A DNA stretch of 64,000 nt, taken from Styela clava (taxonomy: Eukaryota > Chordata > Ascidiacea > Stolidobranchia > Styelidae). The stretch is from NCBI RefSeq assembly GCF_964204865.1, contig NC_135262.1, forward strand, positions 17,041,650-17,105,649, given 5' to 3'. The notes beneath the pieces are model-generated. The model was given only the letters and a program-made list of their open reading frames with translations, had not been told where the DNA came from and ran no database searches. The translations under genes and the position numbers were made by a program. Of the stretch, positions 12,575 to 24,990 are shown one piece after another; position 1 is the first letter of the stretch; each line of letters opens with the position of its first letter.

Positions 12575-12880
12575 TTGAATATGCGGCTCGCGGTTTCACC
12601 CAGCTATCTGTATTCGGTCGTCCTGCTTTAAATGTATCAAAGCGATGGTATAGATCGCTGGATAATTTGTTGAATGCCGCTGATCTGTATATATCACACT
12701 CCCATATGATTTAAACTGCAACGTTGCACGTTCAAATTTATCAATAACTTTAAATTTAGTGCGGACGCAAATTCACTTCCTCCTGCTGTTTTGTATTCTT
12801 TAATACTGTGGGAGATACAGTTTTTAGATCACATAGTAGAAATTCTGCATATTATGTAACCAGCGTTTGGAGCGTTATGT
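12575..12880 (+). repeat. Direct duplicate of 16915-17240
   Basis: The block starting GCGGTTTCACCCAG and ending TGTAACCAGCGTTT is repeated in the same orientation at about 16915-17240. It contains the right part of the hAT element at 16613-16980 plus its flank, so the copying took place after that insertion. Both copies have diverged. Confidence 0.7.
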
Positions 12881-13166
12881 CAAGCCCTACGAAAGCTGTC
12901 AACATCGTATTGGTGATTGAATTCGGTAATTACTATTTCTTTCGCAACGTCAGGTTGATTCATGCCCTAGTCCGTTATGAATTTCACAAAGTAATTGTGT
13001 TTAGCGTTTTAGGCTGCGACGACTCAATTTACACGACATTGGTTACTTCTGGCGATAAACAAGCGGGACCTAAATGGCTCGCTACTCCTTTTTTCTTCCC
13101 GACCAAAACATGAAGACAACACCCTCTAAAGATCGGGTTACGCTCGTGTGTTGTAGATGGTGACCG

Positions 13167-13353
13167 TACATTTGAACCCATGTACATTTGAACCCATGCG
13201 TATATCCACGGTTCAATCTATATGTGGGTGCTAAAACCCATGGGTTATAGGGTTAGTATGGGTTTAACTATCCGTGAAACAAAAAAAAATCCATAGGTGC
13301 AATAGCATACAGGTGCAATTGTCATGGGTTCAAATGTACGTGGGTTCAAATGT
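13167..13353. mobile_element. Compact palindromic element with TACATTTGAACCCA ends
   Basis: The left end has two head-to-tail ACATTTGAACCCA units. The right end has the same two units inverted (TGGGTTCAAATGTA). The left flank ATGGTGACCG and right flank ATGGAACCG may be a target duplication. The motif is related to the minisatellite arrays at 25-34 kb and 51 kb. Confidence 0.6.
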
Positions 13354-13625
13354 AATGGAACCGTTGTAGATAATTTAAAACACCTGTAGAACGGAAAATA
13401 CGCAAAATATTCATTTCATGAAACGTCGAACAGTCTTGTGAATGAATTATGTATACTTTTAAGTAATCTACACCAGTATTGCACCAGAATTTAGAAGCGT
13501 AGCCAAGCAGAATCGAATTTTTTTGTTCCACAACAACAATTTATCTGTCCGCATATCCATTTGTATCATCTTTTGGTAAAAAGTTTAAACTAGCTTTGTT
13601 TCAAAAACCTTCATCCCGAGTAAAA

Positions 13626-14510
13626 ATGATGAACAAAATCTTGGTACTGACCCTGATGTTAGCTGTTGCTTCAGTGATAATACTCAACGTAGAGGCTGGT
13701 GAGTTTAAATACACAAAAGACCGATACTGAAACGTCTATATTCAAACATTGTGTTTCTTTGTAAAAACCGGCCATTAATTAAAAATAAATTTGCTTAAGT
13801 CGATCTGTGATGAAAGGCCGGCATAAATATAAAAGAAATGGTCGTCAAGAAATAAATTTGGTACAGAAAAGACTCATTGTTCAATTTCATGCTCAAGTCG
13901 CAGTTATATTCCAATGTTCTCGGTATGGAGACATAGCTATAAACTAGTGAAAAACCGTGACGTAGAACAGTCGAAGTATGATTTATCAACTGCAAAGGAA
14001 ATGGTTTTTCTACCAAAAGATATAGGGTCAGGAAATGTTTTGAACTGGGGGTCGATTTTAATATGTCGACTCTATATGCTTTCCACTCTGAGAACTTCTT
14101 GTTCGACGAAAGACATCATTAAACGAAAATAGCGACAGTCTAAGATAATCAATTAATTTTTGCCACTGTTTGCTTGTTGAAATGAGGTTTGAAGCCAGTA
14201 TTGTTAAAACATGGTGAAAAGTTATCGATTGACTTGGATTATGATGTCGCACTTCGTAATACCATTTATATTGAAATGGGCATTTTTTGAAATTAAAACT
14301 GATTCTATTCGCTTACTTTTAGGGTGCAATCCGCCAGGTGAGTACCCTGCGATTTGCAACGGGGAGGATGTTTGTGGAAATGATTGCGATCTGCCGTGTT
14401 TTCCCGGAGAAGAATGCGTTGACTCAATGTGCCAAGAAGTACCGTTTATTACATTGTACGCGAATCATTTCATCACTGTTATTGTCGGGCTCTATTTTGG
14501 TGTAATATGA
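13626..14510 (+). CDS. Small secreted cysteine-rich peptide (two exons)
   Basis: Exon 1 (13626-13698) encodes a typical signal peptide: MMNKI, then a hydrophobic core LVLTLMLAVASVIIL, then NVEA. It ends at a GTGAGT donor. Exon 2 (14323-14510) follows a TTTTAG acceptor and stays in phase (G/GG). It adds seven cysteines in about 40 residues with spacing C-x9-C-x5-C-x3-C-x3-C-x5-C-x4-C, including CFPGEECVDSMC. The total is 86 residues. After the last cysteine the frame continues through a hydrophobic stretch (FITVIVGLYFGVI) to a stop. This could be a membrane or GPI-type tail, or read-through past an unseen donor. The odd cysteine count suggests another exon or a free thiol. I assign no family; a secreted defence or signalling peptide is possible. 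The left arm of the inverted duplication begins inside its intron; the right arm lacks exon 2. Confidence 0.6.
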
Positions 14511-15399
14511 TAATATGTAAACCGTATGCTTTTACGATATCGATATTTGTTCGGAATTACACATGGCTCAAGAAAATTCACAAAGGTTCCCTTTCAAATT
14601 TCGGCAGTCAACGCACGAGGGGAACCTATCAAAGCTGATTTAATTATTACTCTCAGACATGGAAAACTCAATGAATATGACGCTGGTCCACCTTCATGAG
14701 CCGAACTGCCATATTTATTGTAAAAATGATTGAAAATAAAAAATACAAAATGATTTTGCTCTAATATTGGATTGTTTCTAAAAATCTCGGAATTTCAATA
14801 ACATCACTCCGGGCTCGGATGAGAAAAATGAGTTGAAATCTTGAGATTGGTTTCCATAACCATGCACCCCGATGATCATACTCATACCAATACATCTTGG
14901 TTTCTTCCTTTTAACGAAAAAATAAACGTCCTTTTATCAAAAGCTAGTCGTACTTATATTTTAGATCTCATCTTATTTTGCTCATTTTTATTTTCAGATT
15001 CCGTGAGGATGATTCATCACTACGTACAGCAAGATATCATCGCATTATAATTATGTTGATTATTTTATTATCCTTATGTAATTGAATGTAATTCTACGTA
15101 GTTTGATAATATATATTCAATAATAATACAAACTTTATTATAGTTTTCTATGCATATGGAGAGAAGCAATAAAGAGGTAAAAAATCAGCAAATGAGGGGA
15201 ATTCAACAAAAAAGGTAAGGAACCACTGGCCAATCATATGTGAATAAAGACGATTTTGTGAGTCGATTGATTGGTGACAGCAATATTAAAATCGATCGGT
15301 GATTTCGGATATAAAATAGAAGCATTGAGCAGAGGCTATTAGCATTATAATTTTTTTGTATTGCAAGAATTAGAATACGAGAAATACGTGCCTGACGTT

Positions 15400-16320
15400 G
15401 AAAATGGTTACCGGTGTAAACATCGTTTTGCTCTCACTCTTCTCCTCAAGTTCTCCCAAGTAGATGACGGCATACTAACAATGTTTACAAAACAATTGCT
15501 GTAATACCACGATCTAAGGTTCGATTGCAGACTAGTTGCAGCTTTGTAGAACGTATTTTACACGCACTGCCAGATAATTTAAAAAATAGTTAAGAGTACA
15601 AAACTACAACACTGGCGTTTCGGAATTTATACAATGCAGTCGTCGCAAATCGCTTTTCTCATTAACTACTGGGTTAACTGCCTTGAAATTATTTTCAGAA
15701 GTTGAAAAATGTTTTTGTCGCGGGAAGTTTTTCACACTTTTATAATTCAAAGCTTCCAGTAGGTTCGATGAGGTTCGTTTTTTTATTCGACGTTTGACGT
15801 CAACAAAATGCCACCGCATGTCAGCGGATTTCGTGCTTAGCGAGGGGTCGGTAATTTTTCGGGGCTAATTTACCAGGAACTTGTGCTTACATACGAGTGT
15901 CCTAGTTTGTAACCTTGTCGTAAAAATATGTTTATTGGCGTTCACTCCCACTGTGTATTCCTGATAAGTCCAAGTGTTCCGATACTTTTGGATAGACGGG
16001 AATAAAGAGGACAGACAAAAAATACGTTTCATAATGCTGTAGCCTAACTGATCTGTGATTGAACTTCAGATCGTGTGATTACCGCACTTGTTTTGAAACA
16101 TTGTTTGCTTGCATTCGTCTGCCCGGGACAGACGGAAATACGTTGCATAATGCCACAACCGGTATGCGATTAAACTTCAGATCGTGTGATTACCTTACTC
16201 GTTTCAAAACTTTGTTTTTTTTTGCATTCGTTTGTCCGGGATTACTTATTGAGGAGGGGAGTGGGAGCAAAACCATGTTTACATTTGTGACCATTTTAAA
16301 CGTCTGGCACGTATTTCTTA
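15400..16320. repeat. Locally repeated block (AGATCGTG / TTGTTTCAAAACATTG unit)
   Basis: A unit containing GATCGTGTGATTACC, CTTGTTTTGAAACATTG and GTCTGCCCGGGA occurs at about 16060-16135 and 16175-16240. A related stretch lies in reverse orientation at 15440-15560, and counterparts on the right arm lie at about 48900-49080 and 49370-49450. It does not encode a recognisable protein. Confidence 0.5.
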
Positions 16321-16612
16321 AATTATCATTCTCGGAATAAAGAAAAATCAGAATATTTACAGACTATATTCACGTATACCAATGCTGCATGCTTTCCGAA
16401 CATAGACCTTCTGTCCGATAGAATAATCTCAGTCCTATTCCCACAATTATTTCACATAAAGCAGTATAACGTTGGGATATCATGTTTGCCCTGCCTATAT
16501 CAAGCTTGAATCTTAAAGTGAGGAGGGAAGTGAAGGCATTTTTAATCCATTCATTCATCATTTTAAAAGCGAAATTTAGCACAGGCAAGTCGGTGATTTA
16601 AATGTTATAGAT

Positions 16613-16980
16613 CAGGCGTCTGCAACCTGCGGCCCGCAGACCACAAGGAAAATCTTGCTGCCCGCGGAGAAGTGCCAATTTCGAACGGTTTGCGGCCCGC
16701 GAAACGAGTTTTAATTTAATTTAATCTGGTATTTGCGAATAATTCCAATCCTATTGCGTTGCAAAGCCGATACCCGAGTCCAATTTAATATAAATGCATT
16801 ATGCGTCACAATGCATCATCAGCTAGCTTGTTGGAGGCGAACAACGCATGTCATAAGATCAATAACCAAAATTTTTGTGCCTGTAACTACTAGAAAGCCT
16901 ATGTTAAATAAAGGTGCGGCCCGCGGTTTCACCCAGTTATTTGTATCCGGCTCTCCTGTGTTAAAGGTTGCACACCCCTA
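16613..16980. mobile_element. hAT-type MITE with perfect 8-bp target duplication
   Basis: The left end is CAGGCGTCTGCAACCTGCGG; the right end, read inward, is TAGGGGTGTGCAACC. Identical TTATAGAT copies flank it at 16605-16612 and 16981-16988. It has no coding capacity. Confidence 0.85.
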
Positions 16981-17240
16981 TTATAGATCCCTGGGAAATT
17001 TGTTGTATGCCACTGGCTTGTATTACACACCCATGCAATTTAAACTGCAAGGCTGTTGATTGATGGAGTGGAGACTGATGGAAACCTTTCACGTTCAATT
17101 TTAGCGAGAACTTCAAATTTAGCGCGAACGCAAATTCACATAATCCTGCTGTTATGTATTCTTTAATATTGTAGAAGATACAGGTTTCAGGTGACATAGT
17201 AAAAATTCAGCATATACTGTAACCAGCGTTTTGCCATTTT

Positions 17241-18627
17241 CCTATTTGCATCACGATATCAGTGAGAAGTTGTTTAAAAAACCTTCACCAACGAGCTTTG
17301 CTTCCGATAGTAAAAACAATCGCATATGGCTTATATATATAATATATAATTTCACTTCAATTAATGCTATTTTAATCTAATTATCAATCTGAAAATTCAA
17401 TATATACAACCAAACGTATGAAATCTATAGAACAGAAATGGTTCAATGAAAATAACAGGTAACACGTTGTAAGAAAACAATATATACAATTGAAACATCT
17501 GAAAACAAACTCAATACAGACAATCAACGATTGGAAAGCTTTGATAATAGCTAATTCCGTAGGAAAACCGGGTCTTGTGTAGTTTTGTACTTCTAGTGGA
17601 CGTATCATAACGATTTTTCGCATGTTAATTCTAACTCCCACCTGGCTGCGCCATCCAAAAATTACGACATTACCACAACCACGTCATAGGACTTGCCAAA
17701 TATACCTATGATCGCCCGAAATGGCATCTGTGCCGACGATAAAGAACACTAACGGCCGTGATCTCTCTCATATCGGGATCGTTGCGACCAGAAAACGAGG
17801 GAAATAGTTTGATCGATTTCGGTTGATTGTCTACGAGGGTTTGATGATTGTTCGTACAGTTTGAAGGTCCTCATTACGTCACTGTGAAGCCGTAGTCATT
17901 TTATTTTTAGATGACGCAGTCAGGTAGGGGTTGGGATTGACATATGCAAAATTTGATATGCAACGCCCGCTATGAGTACTTCAGGTACTACACTAGACTA
18001 AAACCTAGTATAATACAACACCAAAACAACTGTAATTACGCTATACTCAAACAGTAATATAATCCTATTGACTGAAATTACAATATTCAAACCTATCCTA
18101 AAATAATAGCCATAAAATCTAACTGAAAAAAACGCAGCTGCATTTCTGCAACCCACAGCCTTCCTTAATGGGATATCAGAAGAAAGATTGACCGTGCAGT
18201 AGCGCCCTCGGTGTCTCCGACGTCAAAATACAAAATATAGCAGTAATACGAATAACAGCATTTACAAGACCAAAATAGGTTTCATCACAGTACTAACAAT
18301 TCTTGTGCTTGATATAGAAATAAAAATGAGTAAATATAATAAGTAATAGTAAGTAATAGCCTTCTGGAGAAAAATTTTATCTTTAACCACTGAAAATATC
18401 AAAGCAATTGGTCCAGTATTCGGAGAGAAAAGCGATTTTTTAAAAATGGAGACGGAGACAAATAACAACAAAATTTTGAAACGATCGTTATGGCGTGTCC
18501 AATAACAGCATAAACGTGTCCAATAACAGCATAAAAGATTTATTAAAACGATTTTTCGTGTACAAATAAGTCATGTTGTATATGAGCGCAACTCGACGCA
18601 ACTCAATGGTCCTAAAGTTTTTTTTAC
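17241..18627. other. Non-coding insert within the left arm
   Basis: This part of the left arm has no counterpart on the right arm. It holds the reverse copy of the 7.9-kb repeat (about 18330-18515) and a short duplication of GTGTCCAATAACAGCATAAA (about 18497-18535). No gene was identified. Confidence 0.5.
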
Positions 18628-18890
18628 AACGTATTATGCGGAATGCAATATATCGGAGAAACAGGCAGACATTTAAAATACAGAATTACAGAACACATTA
18701 GAAGCATCATCCAAAAAAACAAAGATTTCGCAGTCGGCAAACATTTCAGTCAATTAGGTCATTTCAACAACAACTTCTTGGTAATCGGACTTGAAAAACT
18801 GTATCGAGATCAAACATACCGGCAAACGAAGGGACATATTTTATCAACAAATTAAAAACATCAGAACCACTAGAAATGAATGATGAATGA
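18628..18890 (+). pseudogene. GIY-YIG endonuclease relic (Penelope-like element)
   Basis: The frame reads VLCGMQYIGETGRHLKYRIT, then EHIRSIIQKNKDF, then VGKHFSQLGHF. This is the GIY-YIG nuclease signature (Y-I/V-G-E-T then R...EH) as found in Penelope-like retroelements and their relatives. The frame shifts near 18830 (continuing as GHIFYQQIKNIR in another frame) and then meets stops, so it is dead. No reverse transcriptase was recognised beside it. Confidence 0.65.
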
Positions 18891-19368
18891 TCTCGGTCAG
18901 ACGAAACGTTACAAAAATATATTTGTGTTCATGTGCACCAAGTCATTTTCACTCTTGCTATAGCATCCTTGCGTTATACGCATACGGTTCCACCTGCGCT
19001 ATGAGACATAGAGCAAGGAAAGGTAGTTAGTTTCACGTAACCCCAACTGTTAGTTGTGTTATTATTGTCTGCTTAATCAGCGACTCTATATTTATCCGCC
19101 TTCTCTCCCACATATTTAGGTTATCTTTTATTCGATGAATGTGTTATTCGATGTATTATTGATCAAGAGATTATACACATTAAACACGCCACATGGTATA
19201 ACACGAATTCCTATTAAATATAATCCGTGGTTAACAAGTGCGAATAAATTAATTCTTCTGTGGAGTAGATTTTAGAACGCGCACACCGACTCCTTCATTT
19301 CGGATGTTGCCTATCAATCGTATAAAACAAATTGTGTTTATTCTTGTAACACTACAAGTAGTTCATTT

Positions 19369-19390
19369 TATTTATTTATTGTCATTCAAA
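19369..19390 (-). terminator. Poly(A) signals of the 19.4-kb H1 gene
   Basis: Overlapping AATAAA copies on the minus strand lie about 45-60 bp beyond the H1 stop. No conserved histone stem-loop was seen. Confidence 0.6.
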
Positions 19391-19430
19391 TAACATATAG
19401 TTAAAACTCAAAAATACAATTCGGCTGAAG

Positions 19431-20060
19431 TTATTTTTGGACTTTGTTGACTTTCTTAGCTTTCGGTTTTTTAATCGAAGGTTTCTTTGGAGTCTTCTTC
19501 GTAGATTTCTTGGTTATGGTCTTTTTTGTAGTTTTCGTGGTCTTTTTGTCTACTTTGGTAGATGCTTTCTTTTTCATTGTTTTGTTTCCCGTTTCTTTCT
19601 TTGATACGGGCTTTTTCTTGGTGGCACTCGTTTTCTTGACTGTAGTCTTTTTCTTTATTTCGCTCTTTTGTGTACTTTTCTTGTTTTCAAGTTTTTTCGC
19701 CTTTGCCTTCTCGAGTTTTTCTTTTTCCTGTTGCTTCTTAATTGCAGCTTTTGCTTTTGCCTTGGCTTCCTTTTCTTCTTTAGCTATTTCAGCTTTGTTG
19801 ATTTTATAACATCCAGGTGAAGTTTTCGGATGAAACAGAAATTCTGATTCAATTAACTTCTTGAGATTTCTATTTAAATGTGTAGTGAAACCTTGTTGCT
19901 TGACATCAAAATTTTCCTCGATATATTTGCGAATAAAAACTCGTGATGATCCTTTCTTTTCTTCTTGTGATTTGATTGCAGCGATGATCATTTCTTTGTA
20001 TCCAGGATGAGTCGGAACATGACGAGGTTTTGTTGCTTTGGTTTTCTGTGGTGACGACAT
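19431..20060 (-). CDS. Divergent linker histone H1 (left-arm copy)
   Basis: This is a 209-residue intronless H1-like protein that would bind linker DNA and compact chromatin. Residues 1-18 form a short N-tail (MSSPQKTKATKPRHV). Residues about 17-92 form the winged-helix H15 globular domain: HPGYKEMIIAAIKSQEEKKG, SSRVFIRKYIEENFDVKQQG, LNRNLKKLIESEFLFHPK and PGCYKINK. The remainder is a Lys/Ala-rich tail with TPKK-type motifs. The domain carries a cysteine where most H1s have Ser or Gly before the final beta strand. A TATA box lies upstream (20137-20144) and AATAAA downstream. It is paired in inverted orientation with the H1 at 47534-48139, including 5' flanks. A role as a germline-type H1 or protamine-like protein is possible but unproven. 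Confidence 0.93.
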   Translation of the reverse strand: MSSPQKTKATKPRHVPTHPGYKEMIIAAIKSQEEKKGSSRVFIRKYIEENFDVKQQGFTTHLNRNLKKLIESEFLFHPKTSPGCYKINKAEIAKEEKEAKAKAKAAIKKQQEKEKLEKAKAKKLENKKSTQKSEIKKKTTVKKTSATKKKPVSKKETGNKTMKKKASTKVDKKTTKTTKKTITKKSTKKTPKKPSIKKPKAKKVNKVQK

Positions 20061-20136
20061 CTTGATTGAAATTCCGAAGGCAGTGGATATTAATTTCAGT
20101 TTACGTTTTTTGATGATCTTCTACAAGTATGGCATT

Positions 20137-20144
20137 CTTTTATA
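20137..20144 (-). promoter_or_regulatory. TATA box of the 19.4-kb H1 gene
   Basis: TATAAAAG on the minus strand, 77 bp upstream of the start codon. It is conserved in the inverted copy at 47456-47463. Confidence 0.75.
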
Positions 20145-20768
20145 CTCTGAAGGCACAAGAAGAAAAGAAAAAAAGGGGATAAATCGGACGAGATTATGCG
20201 TGCGTCCCATTCACGGTCGACAACGGGATTTCGACGTTAATCGGTAATTAAAATTCGTTTGATAATTAGGCCATGATGAACTGAACGATAATAAGTCTGC
20301 AGCGAGATCAATAGCTTGTTTTGAACAAGGCATAAATTTAATCAAGTCGTAAATATTCGAACAATCTTCTCGCAGCACAATTTCGCAAAATCCATGAAGA
20401 TGAAATTTTATGCATAAAAGTTTCATTATGTAAATTGAAGCAGTGCATTATCTGAACATAGGGTTTCTCGTTTGAATCGGTCTGGGCAAGCAATAACATT
20501 TTCATAAATACCATCTTGTGATGTTGTATAAACCATTTTGTCCCCTATTCGGTTTGTAGAATGCATAACGACAAAACATGGATTGCGCATTATCACACAA
20601 AATCATTTCAGATCGTTGGCCCAAGAAGTTAGTTCATGCAATCGAAAGCTTGAAATAGATGCCGTTTTGCTCGCTTTCTAAAAAATCTAGCATCTAGATT
20701 GATTGATCAATACACGTTCGTTTCACGCTATGAAACTCGCAAAATATATTTTGAAAAGAGGTTAGCCA

Positions 20769-20791
20769 TATATATATATATATATATATTG
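20769..20791. repeat. (TA)n microsatellite
   Basis: A simple TA dinucleotide tract within the left arm. Confidence 0.9.
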
Positions 20792-21206
20792 GTAATGTAA
20801 ATACAATTTTCAAAGGCCAGCATGAGGAATTGATAATAGAAAATGGATAAACAATTTCAATATTATTTCAAAAATATTGATAAGTTTATACATATACTTT
20901 TTTTACATAAATTTTAATTGAGATTTAGCTTCCATTTGAATGGCCATCGACGATCTTAATGGCGGACCAGAGTTAATTTCACATATATCGTTCGTAGTCT
21001 TTTCCACCATCCTTATACTTCTTAAATTTACAAAGCAGCGATTGACTATGCTTCTGAAGTCAAGATAATCACGAATTCACATAGTATCGCATGTGCATTA
21101 TGTGATTAGTTTTAAACGTATATCATAAAACACAATTTATTACTATGAAAAACCTTGGAGTATAACATAATGTCTGTTATACAAGAAATGAAGATATTTT
21201 GTAGAT

Positions 21207-21681
21207 TAGGGTTTCACAAACTGGGATGGGTCCGTGATAACTGCACATGGAGTCAAGCAACGATATATATGAAAAAATTCTCTTTAATGATTGATTTCAA
21301 TCAAAAAGTCATTGCATTTTTAGTCGAACGTTGTGGACTAATATTCATTACTGTCAGAAAAGGCAATTAAAATTTTAATTTTATTGCCTTCTGCAACGAC
21401 CCAAATGTCCGAAGCTGCATTTCCAGCTCTTACCAACAGGATGACAAAATACAGGTCGAGACTTGCCGTAGAGTCGGACCTACAAGTTTGCTTGTCACAC
21501 ATTGTTCCCAGAATTGATAAATTGTGCAGTGAAAAGCAACCTCGTTCATCACATTATTGTCGTAACAATATCCTTACTCGTTGGTTATAGGGACAAAAAT
21601 TGTTACGGCTTAGGATGGGGGTCCGTCAAAATTAAGATTGACCAATGGGGGTCCGCGGCCCAAAAAGTTTGGGAAACTCTG
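21207..21681. mobile_element. hAT-type MITE
   Basis: The left end is TAGGGTTTCACAAACTGGGA; the right end, read inward, is CAGAGTTTCCCAAACTTTTT. Flanks are TTGTAGAT (21199-21206) and CTGTAGAT (21682-21689), 7 of 8 identical. No transposase is present. A fragment of the same family lies at 10600-10745. Confidence 0.75.
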
Positions 21682-22683
21682 CTGTAGATGATAACCGTAG
21701 TAAGGCCTATTCGTAGGCTTTAGGTTGTTGGGCAGGGTGACGATCTGCTCTGTCAACTCTGGTATATTTAGAATTCAATATTCAATAAGTATTTCTCAAT
21801 TTTGGGCTTGTATTTTCGCTTTCGAACAGACAATATAGCTGAAGAAGCCACCATGTCTTCTTGTCTATTTCTACTTCCATGTCTACTTCTCTACTTGTCT
21901 TCTCTACGAGTTGCAAAGAGGAATAAATAAATATAGTACACCATTCAGTAATCATTGAAACAAAGCCAATTGATATTTTTGACTGTTAACTATCATGAAA
22001 CAAAGCCCGCGATGGCATGAAATATTACTAAAATGTGATCAGGAATCAGGCAAATATATATAATAAAAATGACAAGTAATGTGTCGAGTGACTTGAGTAA
22101 ATATTGCAAAACCAAAATCTTGATGAAGTTCAGATTTGAAGTTTTGCTTATTGGACTGAAGGCGCATAAAATTTTTATTAAAGTGGTTATTATCAATTGA
22201 AGTTTTTTTACAATAAATGCCAATTGAAATTTTACTACAGCATTGTATGTCTTCAAAATCATTTCAATTTAATATTTGAATTATTGCAATAAAATTACAA
22301 TAAATATCATTTGATTTTTTGGTCAATCTTGATTTAGCATTGATCAATCTATTATTCTGGAACCTGGAAAACGTTGTGATGCTTTATGGCGTATCTTGCT
22401 GATGTCACAATTGGCCAGGTGTTCTTGATTATAATTTCCTGTATGGCTCTGCATGACACATGCCGTCTTACGATATAATTCTTCCAGCAGGCGGTTAGAA
22501 ATAAACAATACAACAATAGACCGAGAATTGTGACGCTAGTGGTCTTCCGTTATCTATGGCCTTCTCTCGACCCCCGAGGCGTAATTTATTGATTATGCTA
22601 CAGGAAATTGAACTGCGATTTTAGAGTAGAGAAAAGACTAGAAAATTGATGCGTTTTTGATATGGCATCAGCCGCCCTCGCGA

Positions 22684-22691
22684 TATATAAA
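22684..22691 (+). promoter_or_regulatory. TATA box of the H3 gene
   Basis: TATATAAA lies 84 bp upstream of the H3 start codon. The pseudogene at 42.3 kb has a mutated version (GATATAGAAAC). Confidence 0.7.
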
Positions 22692-22762
22692 CTAGACCAC
22701 TTACGAGTTATTTCATCATTTGATTTGAAATCGCAGTTACATAAGAGTTATCTATCTATTGA

Positions 22763-23185
<423 letters not shown>

Positions 23186-23237
23186 TTTTTGAATATGTGT
23201 GATATTTATTTTCTCTTCACATTATAGTGGGGTTAAT

Positions 23238-23243
23238 AATAAA
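23238..23243 (+). terminator. Poly(A) signal of the H3.3 gene
   Basis: AATAAA, 53 bp downstream of the stop codon. Confidence 0.6.
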
Positions 23244-23285
23244 GCTTATTTTGCGTGATATGTAAATGTAATTAACCTATTTATC

Positions 23286-24500
23286 CAGTGTCCGTTATTT
23301 TTTTTACTTCTCGTGACCAACTGCATTTAGTTCGTGCTCTTACTAATAAACCCCAATAACGATAACCGTTCGTAACAAAAGATGTAGTTGAAGCGACGAA
23401 ATTTACATTCCTGGTTCGTGACATTGTAAACACTGTGAAATATTGATTAAGGAAAGTTCACACGGAGTTAGTTCACGTACAGAGACGTGGATACACCACG
23501 GATCTATGCCTTATAAGATTATCAATGATGTGCTCCACGTACATGCAAACATTAAACGAGATTCTTGTAGTCGAAGGGCGTTTTTCACTATTTGCTAGAT
23601 AGTTCGCAATTGAAAACCGCACAATAACTGTTCTAAACAACAAACTCATGGTAACAAAAGCTGCATCGAATCGAGACCGTTAGATCTTGATACCCGATAA
23701 TATTACAAACATCGGTATCTTCATTAGTTTTTGTCGTCCGAACGTCACAGATATTTCTTGACTCAATTTTATGGCGCGAATTTTCAGACTAAACCAAAGG
23801 TTAAAATGTCTCTTCTTGATCAGTAAAATATAAACCCTATTTCCAGCATTATGAATGATTAGATTAAACAAAATACTATTAAATATTTGAAAATTGTATT
23901 CAATTTGACACAAGTATTTGATGCACTGACCGAATCGCGTGTAATACCAGGTTACCCTTTGGTATTATTGAAAAGCGGATTCGGAGTAAACTATTTCCAA
24001 TTGATATGATATTTAAAGAAGATTCAAATGCTATCATGAAACGCTAGTTCTAACTATTTTACCCTCAACCCTCACACTGATGTGGGGCCAATTGCTAATT
24101 TCATGTTTTATATGATTGTGTGATGTTTTTGTATATGATATCCGTAATTTCCGAAAACTTCAATACAGTCTAATACTCGATGAGTGTTAGCAAAGTGGTG
24201 TAAATACAACACATGCGGTTGTTTTGTCTCGAGCCATGATGTAGGTGGGATGTATGAAGAAAATTGGTTACTTGGGATTACCATACGCGGGTGTTAAGCG
24301 ATTTTGGAATTCAAATATTTAAAGTTAATGTAATCAATATGCTGTGTAGATTGTGTAACTTACATTAAGAGTCTATATGCTAATGTGTATCTTGGCAATG
24401 GATTTGTCCCTTTGTAAGTGCAATAAAAATTTTGTGTCATCAACTAGATGACGATTAAATGATTTACATAAGGTATAATTACCGTTCACTTGTCTGAGAA
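23286..24500. other. Non-coding spacer between the left arm and the central H1 units
   Basis: No gene, TIR or array was recognised. The part after about 24300 (for example the GGCAATGGAT block) starts to resemble the upstream flank of the central H1 units. Confidence 0.35.
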
Positions 24501-24509
24501 ATGAAAACT

Positions 24510-24728
24510 TGGCGTTTCCGATTAATTATTTTATCGAAAGCGCCGAGGAGCAAGATTTAGAGCCATATGAAAAGAAATTATAATTTTCTGGCGACAGGCT
24601 TATATTATCTTTATCGCCGACTAGCGCGTTTTGAGGATAAAAATCGGGTCAATCAATGAGAAGCCACAGTTGTTTGTTTGTTACATCATTGCATAATACT
24701 CTCTATTGGTCAAATAATATCTACAAAA
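24510..24728 (+). promoter_or_regulatory. Conserved 5' block of the central H1 units (copy 1)
   Basis: This block is shared upstream of the H1 copies at 24.7, 29.3, 32.4 and 41.1 kb. It contains TTGGCGTTTCCGATTAAT, ATTATTTTATCG, GCGCCGAGGAGCAAGATTTA, the AATTTTCTGGCG block and GGATAAAAATCGGG (TATA-like in position). It differs from the promoters of the arm H1 genes. Confidence 0.6.
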
Positions 24729-24990
24729 ATGTCGTCACAAAAAAAAAAGTAACTAAACCTCGTCATGTTTCGACTCATCCTAGATACAGAGAAATGATCA
24801 TCGCTGCAATCAAATCACAAGAAGACAGGATCTTCTCGAGTAATTTATTCGCAAATATATCGAAGGAAATTTTGATGTCAAGCATCAAGGTTTCACACAC
24901 ATTTGAATAGAAATCTCAAGAAGTTAATTGAATCAGAATTTCTGTTCCATCCAAAAACTTCACCTGGATGTTACAAAATCCCTTTTAAAC
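24729..24990 (+). pseudogene. H1 pseudogene (truncated, frameshifted)
   Basis: It starts MSSQKKKVTKPRHVSTHPRY and follows the H1 globular domain through MIIAAIKSQED. A small deletion then shifts the frame, and recognisable H1 sequence continues in other frames to CYKI near 24985. The Lys-rich tail is missing; the sequence passes straight into the block that normally follows H1 genes here. Confidence 0.85.

Noticed and set aside
19444-19809. Hydrophobic antisense frame opposite H1
   Set aside because: Mirror of Lys-rich codons (AAG/AAA read as CTT/TTT); it recurs opposite every H1 tail and is not a membrane protein gene.
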